A DNA stretch of 64,000 bases from Gemmatimonadota bacterium (GTDB lineage Bacteria > JAAXHH01), in the NCBI GenBank assembly GCA_026702745.1, contig JAPPBT010000078.1:1-64000 (forward strand), written 5' to 3'. The position numbers and the translations under genes are program-made. Positions 58,317 through 64,000 of this stretch are shown here, piece by piece. Within the stretch, counting starts at the first letter, position 1, and every line of letters begins with the position of its first letter. Under the pieces are notes generated by a model that was given only the letters and a program-made list of their open reading frames with translations, searched no databases and was not told where the DNA came from.

Positions 58317-59759
58317 ATGGCGGCGACCGCCTTTAATCGATGTATCTTTTTCCTCGTCGACGGCGCACGGGAAGACGTCATGCGGAAGCTGATTGAGGCC
58401 GGCGAACTTCCGTCCCTGCGGCGGTACGTCCTCGACCGGGGAGATTACCGGAAAGCGGTGACCTCGTTCCCGTCCACGACCGGTCCGGCCCATGTGCCCT
58501 TTTTGACCGGCTGTACGCCCGGTTCGTGCAATCTTCCCGGCATCCGCTGGTTCGACCGGTCCCAGCCCGAGGGGCTCACCCATTTCCGGCAAGCGCGCAG
58601 TTACGTGGGACCGGGTGGACTGTATATCGACAGTGATCTGAAGGACGAGATCCACACCATCTTCGAATACTACGAGCGCCCGGCGGGCGTTTTCAGCCTG
58701 GTAAACAAGGGGTTGGGCATATTCGAAAACCGGACGTTGCTGACCAGGAACTGGTACTTGTACTATGCCCATTTATCCGGCAGGTGGAAAGTCATGGACG
58801 ACGCGGCCTGGAGGTACATCGACCGGGCCGTCGACCGGGGGGTAGATTTCCTGTCGGTCGTATTCCCCGCGGTGGACGAATACTCTCATTACACCGATCC
58901 CTTTTCGGATACCACGTTGGAGGCCTATCGGGCATTCGACCGGGGATTCGGCAGGCTGGCGGAGCGGCTTCAGCGGCTGAACAGGCTGGACGACACGCTG
59001 CTCGTGGTATCCAGCGATCATGGTCTGACGTCCACCCACACGCATTTCGAGTTATGGTCCTTTCTCGACGAAATAGGATTCAATACGCTGTACTATCCCC
59101 GGATCCTGCGCAGTGGATGCGACGCGGCCATGATGGTTTCGGGCAACGGCATGGCGCACATCTACCTTAAAAAGGGCGAGACCTGGGAAGAAAGGCCATC
59201 ATACGATGAGATCCGCGCACTGGGGGAAACCGATCCCGTCGAGGCCCTGCTCGAACAGGAGGCGGTAGACCTGGTGGCGGCGACCCGGGGTGACTCGGTC
59301 ATCGTCTGCGGGCGCCGGGGGATCAGTGAAATCAGGGAGATGCCCGGCGGCATTGCGTACCGGGTGCTCGAGGGCCAGGATCCTTTCGGTTACGGCGGCA
59401 TGCCGGCCGAAGCGTCCGATGAGCAGATGCTCGCCGCCACCTACGACACGGACTATCCAGACGCGCCTTACCAGTTGCTACGCGTCTTCGGTTCGCCCCG
59501 GTCCGGAGACCTGATCGTCAGCGCCCGGATCGGCTACGATCTGAGACACCGCCATGAACATCCTGAGCACAAGTCGACCCACGGTTCATTGCATCGCGAC
59601 CATATGCACGTACCTCTGATGATGAACACGGACATTGCAGCGGAATGCGTCCGCACCGTGGACGTGTTCCCCGCCATGCTGAACTTGACGGGACGTACCG
59701 TCAAAGGGACCATAGACGGAAGAGATTCCGTCACCGCGGCAACGCGGGCGGTGGCGTAG
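58317..59759 (+). CDS. Alkaline-phosphatase-fold phosphodiesterase/phosphatase
   Basis: A 480-residue member of the type I phosphodiesterase/nucleotide pyrophosphatase family. FFLVDGAREDV supplies the first metal Asp, SFPSTTGPAH the Thr nucleophile, VFPAVDEYSH and VSSDHGLTST the second metal sites, and LHRDHMHVP the last His. No signal peptide or membrane helix is seen. In this cluster it could trim or hydrolyse a phosphodiester headgroup. TTTAGGAGA precedes ATG 58317. The radical SAM gene follows 10 bp after its stop. Confidence 0.85.
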   Translation: MAATAFNRCIFFLVDGAREDVMRKLIEAGELPSLRRYVLDRGDYRKAVTSFPSTTGPAHVPFLTGCTPGSCNLPGIRWFDRSQPEGLTHFRQARSYVGPGGLYIDSDLKDEIHTIFEYYERPAGVFSLVNKGLGIFENRTLLTRNWYLYYAHLSGRWKVMDDAAWRYIDRAVDRGVDFLSVVFPAVDEYSHYTDPFSDTTLEAYRAFDRGFGRLAERLQRLNRLDDTLLVVSSDHGLTSTHTHFELWSFLDEIGFNTLYYPRILRSGCDAAMMVSGNGMAHIYLKKGETWEERPSYDEIRALGETDPVEALLEQEAVDLVAATRGDSVIVCGRRGISEIREMPGGIAYRVLEGQDPFGYGGMPAEASDEQMLAATYDTDYPDAPYQLLRVFGSPRSGDLIVSARIGYDLRHRHEHPEHKSTHGSLHRDHMHVPLMMNTDIAAECVRTVDVFPAMLNLTGRTVKGTIDGRDSVTAATRAVA

Positions 59760-59769
59760 GAGCATATTC

Positions 59770-60870
59770 ATGTCCGAACAGGTTCAGATCTCACCGGCGG
59801 CGGAACCCATCGCGCCGTCTCCTGCGCCTCCCGGACCGCCCGTCCTGCAGCCGGACGCGGGCTATCTCGGGTACGACCGGACGTTGTTGCGGCCCATGTC
59901 CCTCGCCACCAAGCTTCGCGCCCTGCTCAAATACCTTTGGGTGCGACTGAAGGGCGGACCGATGGCGGTGAACATGGAGGTGACCTACCTGTGCAACGCC
60001 ACCTGTGATTTCTGTGATTACTGGAAAACGAAACGTTCGGGCAAGCTGGGCGACTACGATTACGTGGCGGCGCTGCGGAAGCTGAACCCCCTGTCGGTCA
60101 CCCTGACCGGCGGGGAACCCACGATCAACAAGCAACTGCCCGAGGCGGTCAGGCGCATCAAGGAGTCCCAGGGATTCGTCTACATCGGCATGGTCACCCA
60201 CGGTTCTCTGCTGACCGTGGAAAAGGCCATGGCCCTTTGGGACGCCGGCCTGGACCACATCTCGATTTCGTTGAATTACATCGGACGGGAACACGACGAG
60301 GAACGGGGCATCGAGGGGCTGTACGAACATATTACCACGCTCGTGCCCCAGTTAACGGCCCGGGGGGTCAACGTGATCTTCAACACGGTGATCATGCGGG
60401 ACAACCTGGACCACGTCGTGCCCATAGCGCACCTGGCGCGCACCATGGGCGCGAAGGTTTCCTACAGCTGCTACAGCGATTTCAAGAACGAAAACGAAAC
60501 CCACCTGGTGGATCCCGCCCACACTGAGCGTCTGGAATCCGTGATCGAGGAACTGATCTACCAGAAGTCCCGCCTGGGAAACATCGTCAGTTCCGCCTGG
60601 TACCTGCGCCGCATCCCCGATTACTTCCGGAACGCCCTGCCGGGTTCCTGCACGGCGGCCGGCAAGTGGCTGGTCCAACTGACCCCCGACGGCGACATAA
60701 AGCCCTGCGCAGAACTGCCCGTACAGTCCGGATACGCCGACTTCAAAAAGGTCTCGAAGAAGATCGACTGCAACCGGTGCTGGTACAGCTGCCGGGGCGA
60801 AACGGAATCTTCGTTGAAGATCGGCAGATTGTGGGAAGGCCTGGAGAGGGTCTGGAAAGCCGGAGTCTAG
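59770..60870 (+). CDS. Radical SAM enzyme with C-terminal cysteine cluster
   Basis: A 366-residue radical SAM protein. CNATCDFC (Cys75, Cys79, Cys82) binds the 4Fe-4S cluster, TLTGGEP is the SAM-binding GGE motif. C-terminal cysteines in GSCTAAGK, IKPCAELPV and CNRCWYSCRGE resemble a SPASM/twitch auxiliary cluster. The N-terminal 30 residues are Pro/Ala-rich, and a basic amphipathic helix (LATKLRALLKYLWVRLKGG) precedes the barrel, as in membrane-associated HpnH-like enzymes acting on lipids. Its stop overlaps the convergent uvrA stop within CTAG. Substrate unknown; lipid-linked is a guess from context. Confidence 0.85.
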   Translation: MSEQVQISPAAEPIAPSPAPPGPPVLQPDAGYLGYDRTLLRPMSLATKLRALLKYLWVRLKGGPMAVNMEVTYLCNATCDFCDYWKTKRSGKLGDYDYVAALRKLNPLSVTLTGGEPTINKQLPEAVRRIKESQGFVYIGMVTHGSLLTVEKAMALWDAGLDHISISLNYIGREHDEERGIEGLYEHITTLVPQLTARGVNVIFNTVIMRDNLDHVVPIAHLARTMGAKVSYSCYSDFKNENETHLVDPAHTERLESVIEELIYQKSRLGNIVSSAWYLRRIPDYFRNALPGSCTAAGKWLVQLTPDGDIKPCAELPVQSGYADFKKVSKKIDCNRCWYSCRGETESSLKIGRLWEGLERVWKAGV

Positions 60871-63800
60871 TCGACCGCCGCCAACTCCCTCGACAGTATC
60901 CGCCCGGTATGGGACAATGAACCGGCGATTTCCTCGGGCGTTCCCGCGGCAACTACGTGACCGCCCCGGTCACCGCCTTCCGGTCCGAGATCGACGATCC
61001 AGTCGGCCGTCTTGATGATGTCCAGGTTGTGCTCGATCACCAGCACCGTATTCCCCTTGTCCACCAGCCTGTTCAGGACCGTCAACAGCTTGCGGATGTC
61101 ATCGAAGTGGAGCCCCGTGGTCGGCTCGTCGAGCAGGTAGATGGTCTTGCCGGTGCCCGGCCGGGAGAGTTCCTTCGCGAGCTTGACACGCTGCGCCTCG
61201 CCCCCGGACAGCGTGACGGCCGACTGGCCGAGCTTGATGTAGTCGAGACCCACGTCGTAAAGCGTCTGGAGCATGCGCCGGATGCGGGGCACGTTCTCGA
61301 AATGCTCGAGGGCCTCGGCCACGGTCATGTCCAGGACATCGGCGATGGTCCTGCCCTTGTAGGTCACCTCCAGCGTCTCCTTCATGAAGCGCTTCCCGTC
61401 GCAGACCTCGCAGGTCATCCACACATCCGCCAGGAAGTGCATCTCGATCTTGCGCACGCCGAGTCCCTGGCAGGCCTCGCAGCGGCCCGCGGGCACATTG
61501 AAGCTGAACCGCCGGGGTTCGTAGCCCCGCATCCGGGCCTCCACGGTCCGGGCAAAGAGCTGGCGGATCGGCGCGAAGAGCCCGACGTAGGTGCAGGGGT
61601 CCGACCGCGGGGAATGGCCGATGGGCGTCTGGTCGATGTTGATGACCTTGTCCACGAAGCGCAGCCCCTTGATCTCGTCGTGGGGACCGGGATTGACCTG
61701 GGCGCGGTGCAGGGTGGAGGCCAGTACGGGATACAGGATATCGTTGACGAGGGAGCTCTTCCCCGATCCGGAAACCCCCGTAACGCAGATGAAGAGGCCG
61801 AGGGGCAGCGTTACGTCGATGTTCTTCAGGTTGTTCTGGCGGGCCCCGAGGATGCGCAGCCTGTTGCGGCCCGGCTTGCGGCGGTCCGTGGGCACTTCGA
61901 TGCGTACCCGGTCGGCGAGGTAGCGCCCGGTGAGCGAAGCTTCGAGATCCTTGAGGGTCTTGGGCGCGCCCTGGCCCACGATCCGGCCCCCGTGCACGCC
62001 GGCTCCCGGACCGAAATCCACCAGGTTGTCGGCATGCTCCAGCGTGTCGCGGTCGTGTTCCACCATGATGAGGGTATTGCCGAGATCGCGCAGGTTCTCC
62101 AGGGCCTCGATCAACCTGAGATTATCCCGCGGATGGAGTCCGATCGTGGGCTCGTCCAGCACGTAGAGCACGCCGGTCAGTCCCGATCCGATCTGGCTGG
62201 CCAGGCGGATCCGCTGCGCCTCACCACCCGAAAGCGTGGGCGCCCGTCGGTCGAGCGTCAGGTATTCCAACCCTACGTCCAGCAGGAAGCGCATGCGGTT
62301 TCGGATTTCCGTCAACACCTCGCCCGCGACTTCCCGCTGGGACGCGGAGAGTTCCAGCTTCTCGATGAAGCCCATGGCGCGGTCGACGGGGAGGGCGCAG
62401 AGCCCGGCAATAGACAGGCCGTCGATCAGCACGGAGAGGCTCTCGGGCCTGAGACGCCCGCCCTCACAGGCCGGACAAGGCGTCGGTTGCAACATACGGG
62501 CCAGTTCAGGGAAGCGGTTCGCGTACCGGGCGACCAGTTCCACCGTCGGGAAGATGCCCCGGAACTGGAAGGACAGACCGGGTACCCGCTGGTCGTCCAC
62601 CCACCGGTCGCTTCCATAGAGTAACACCTGCAGCTGTTCCTGCGACAGGGCATCGACCGGCGTTTCAAGGGTAAATCCATTCGAGGACGCCACCTGTTCC
62701 AGCAGGTCGAGCATGGACCGCTCGCCCATGACGCTTTCACCCGCCGCGCCTACACCCCAGATCGCGGCCGCGGCTTCACGCACCGGTTTCGCGCGATGGG
62801 GTATCAGCAGGTCGAGTTCGATCCCGGGCTGGGTACCGAGTCCCTCGCATTCGGGGCACATGCCCGACCGGTGGTTGAAGGAGAAGCACTGGGGCGTGGG
62901 CTCATCGTAGCTGTTGCCGCAGGACGGGCACGAATAGAAACGGCTGAAACGGATGTCGCGGGGACCGCTTGCATCCGGTTCCTCCACTTCGGCGATCAGC
63001 AGTCCTCCCGACAGTTCCAGGGCCGTCTCCACCGAGTCGGCCAGGCGCTGGCGCACGTCGCCCTGCATGACGATCCGGTCCACCACCACGCACAACTCGT
63101 GGCGCCGGCGGCGGTCGATCTCTATGTCCTCTTCGAGCCGACGAAGTTCGCCGTCGATGCGCACCCGGATGAACCCGTTCCGGCGGGCCCGGTCCAGGAG
63201 GACGTCATACCCCTCGGCGCCTTCGGGTTCCAGCGGGGCGTGGAGCGTGGCGCGGGTCCCTCCCGGCAGGGTCATGACGCGGTCCACGATATGGCTGGGC
63301 GTCTGCGCGCCGATGGGCACCCGGCAGGCCGGACAGTGAGGGACGCCCACGAGGGCGTAGAGCCCGCGCAGGTACTCGTAGATCTCCGTGATGGTGCCCA
63401 CCGTGGAGCGGGGGTTCCGGCCCGGGGACTTCTGTTCGATGGATATGGCGGGGGACAGGCCGACGATGTGGTCCACCTTCGGTTTCTGCATCTGCTGGAG
63501 GAACTGCCGCGCATAGGCGGACAGGGACTCCACGTACCGCCGCTGGCCTTCGGCGTAGATCGTATCGAGGGCCAGGGAGGTCTTCCCCGAACCCGATACG
63601 CCCGTGAATACCGTCATCCGGTCCCGGGGGATCGTCACGGAGAGATCGTTCAGATTGTGTTCCCGCGCGCCGCGCACGGTGATCTCCCGGATGTGGCCGT
63701 CCGCGCCGGCGGTCCGGTCCGCGCCGGCGGATTTGCCGTCTGCGCCTCCGGTACTTCCGTCTGCGCCGGCGGTCCCGTCCGCGCCGGCGGCCTGGCCGGC

Positions 63801-64000
63801 GGCCGGCAGTGATTCCGGAATCGCCGGAGTGGCCGATGACGATGAAGGCCCTGGAGATCCGGGAGGCCGCAGCGCTTTCGCCAGGATCTGTCCAGTGGAC
63901 GAACCGGCAATGCCCGCGACGGTCTCCGGCGTGCCCTCGGCGATGACGTGTCCGCCCGCTTCTCCGCCCTCCGGTCCCAGGTCGATGATCCAGTCGGCGG
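60867..64000 (-). CDS. uvrA: UvrA, tandem double-copy form, 5' part outside the window
   Basis: Nucleotide-excision-repair damage sensor. A complete UvrA runs from about 63677 to the stop at 60867: two P-loops (GVSGSGKTSL, GVSGSGKSSL), zinc fingers (CPACRVP, CPSCGNS, CEACQG, CEVCDG), two LSGGEAQR signatures and two Walker B motifs (VLDEPT, LLDEPTTGL). GTG 63677 could be read as a start, but the frame is open upstream to the right edge. That upstream part, read directly, is ADWIIDLGPEGGEAGGHV, AEGTPETVAG, TGQILAKAL, which repeats this protein's own C-terminus (ADWIVDLGPEGGDRGGHV, AAGTPEEIAG, TGRILSREL). A Gly/Ala/Asp linker of about 64 residues joins the two. So this is a UvrA-UvrA fusion, an arrangement also known from chlamydiae. 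The visible part is 1044 residues. Confidence 0.9.
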   Translation of the reverse strand, partial: ADWIIDLGPEGGEAGGHVIAEGTPETVAGIAGSSTGQILAKALRPPGSPGPSSSSATPAIPESLPAAGQAAGADGTAGADGSTGGADGKSAGADRTAGADGHIREITVRGAREHNLNDLSVTIPRDRMTVFTGVSGSGKTSLALDTIYAEGQRRYVESLSAYARQFLQQMQKPKVDHIVGLSPAISIEQKSPGRNPRSTVGTITEIYEYLRGLYALVGVPHCPACRVPIGAQTPSHIVDRVMTLPGGTRATLHAPLEPEGAEGYDVLLDRARRNGFIRVRIDGELRRLEEDIEIDRRRRHELCVVVDRIVMQGDVRQRLADSVETALELSGGLLIAEVEEPDASGPRDIRFSRFYSCPSCGNSYDEPTPQCFSFNHRSGMCPECEGLGTQPGIELDLLIPHRAKPVREAAAAIWGVGAAGESVMGERSMLDLLEQVASSNGFTLETPVDALSQEQLQVLLYGSDRWVDDQRVPGLSFQFRGIFPTVELVARYANRFPELARMLQPTPCPACEGGRLRPESLSVLIDGLSIAGLCALPVDRAMGFIEKLELSASQREVAGEVLTEIRNRMRFLLDVGLEYLTLDRRAPTLSGGEAQRIRLASQIGSGLTGVLYVLDEPTIGLHPRDNLRLIEALENLRDLGNTLIMVEHDRDTLEHADNLVDFGPGAGVHGGRIVGQGAPKTLKDLEASLTGRYLADRVRIEVPTDRRKPGRNRLRILGARQNNLKNIDVTLPLGLFICVTGVSGSGKSSLVNDILYPVLASTLHRAQVNPGPHDEIKGLRFVDKVINIDQTPIGHSPRSDPCTYVGLFAPIRQLFARTVEARMRGYEPRRFSFNVPAGRCEACQGLGVRKIEMHFLADVWMTCEVCDGKRFMKETLEVTYKGRTIADVLDMTVAEALEHFENVPRIRRMLQTLYDVGLDYIKLGQSAVTLSGGEAQRVKLAKELSRPGTGKTIYLLDEPTTGLHFDDIRKLLTVLNRLVDKGNTVLVIEHNLDIIKTADWIVDLGPEGGDRGGHVVAAGTPEEIAGSLSHTGRILSRELAAVD
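63698..63790. repeat. 18-bp degenerate repeat in the UvrA-UvrA linker
   Basis: Repeated GTCCGCGCCGGCGG-like units encode AGADGT, AGADGS, GGADGK, AGADRT and AGADGH on the minus strand, a flexible linker of Gly-Ala-Asp. Confidence 0.8.

Noticed and set aside
60957-62624. 555-residue plus-strand open frame
   Set aside because: Antisense to UvrA; mirrors its conserved regions.
63650-63910. 86-residue minus-strand open frame upstream of uvrA
   Set aside because: It is in another frame over the linker of the fused UvrA; Pro/Ala/Arg composition of a shadow.

Overview
The window is a GC-rich, gene-dense stretch of a bacterial chromosome with Gram-negative character: a TolC-type outer-membrane channel, an LpxH-like lipid A enzyme, an MlaC-like periplasmic protein and a protein ending in an outer-membrane-barrel-like sequence. 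The mix of phytanoyl-CoA dioxygenase-like enzymes, a DUF6785-type membrane protein, KorAB, a cobinamide-salvage operon, collagen-like (Gly-X-Y) inserts and a tandem double UvrA suggests an uncultured lineage of the FCB/PVC kind (Latescibacterota would fit). That placement is inference only. No rRNA, tRNA, IS element, prophage or CRISPR array was found.

Layout. (1) 1-1265: the 5' part of an NCS2 nucleobase permease runs off the left edge. A lone acyl carrier protein gene with its own promoter follows. (2) 1410-15636, minus strand: an operon E1alpha - E1beta - E2 - PKS, i.e. a 2-oxoacid dehydrogenase complex without E3 followed by a 3623-residue type I polyketide synthase. PKS module 1 is fully reducing with a C-methyltransferase. 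Module 2 stops after KS and a catalytically dead AT; the discrete ACP encoded opposite it may complete the module. Two Fe(II)/2-oxoglutarate oxygenases are transcribed divergently. (3) 17671-22511: a cobalamin riboswitch with a clear intrinsic terminator, then btuD, btuC, an adenosyltransferase, cbiZ and cbiB, a B12/cobinamide uptake and salvage operon. (4) 22794-27903: two MscS-type channels, MgtE with a soluble MgtE-like partner, and a small heat-shock protein behind a near-perfect sigma-54 promoter. (5) 27924-33643, minus: collagen-insert glycosyltransferase, Tat-signal aminotransferase, RelA/SpoT, alpha/beta hydrolase. (6) 33830-44145: large membrane protein, KorAB, PurU, ferredoxin, methyltransferase, CCA-adding enzyme, M50 protease, dipeptide epimerase. 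(7) 44667-49658: collagen-like lipoprotein, LpxH, BlaI-type repressor and an M56 peptidase fused to a beta-barrel-like domain. (8) 49699-60870, plus: a long same-direction cluster of two CDP-alcohol phosphotransferases (one fused to an intact sugar/inositol-phosphate nucleotidyltransferase, one to a degenerate relative), a methyltransferase, a flippase, a TolC channel, a DUF3047 protein, an MlaC-like protein, an alkaline-phosphatase-fold phosphodiesterase and a radical SAM enzyme. It reads as a pathway for making, moving and remodelling an unusual phospho-headgroup lipid or solute. (9) 60867-64000, minus: UvrA, whose reading frame continues upstream into the C-terminus of a second UvrA copy.

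Two themes cut across the window. Short tandem repeats (9-42 bp) recur inside coding linkers and between genes, giving Gly/Pro/Ala/Asp-rich spacers. Two divergent gene pairs are separated by promoters in which a single symmetric -10 sequence can be read on both strands.
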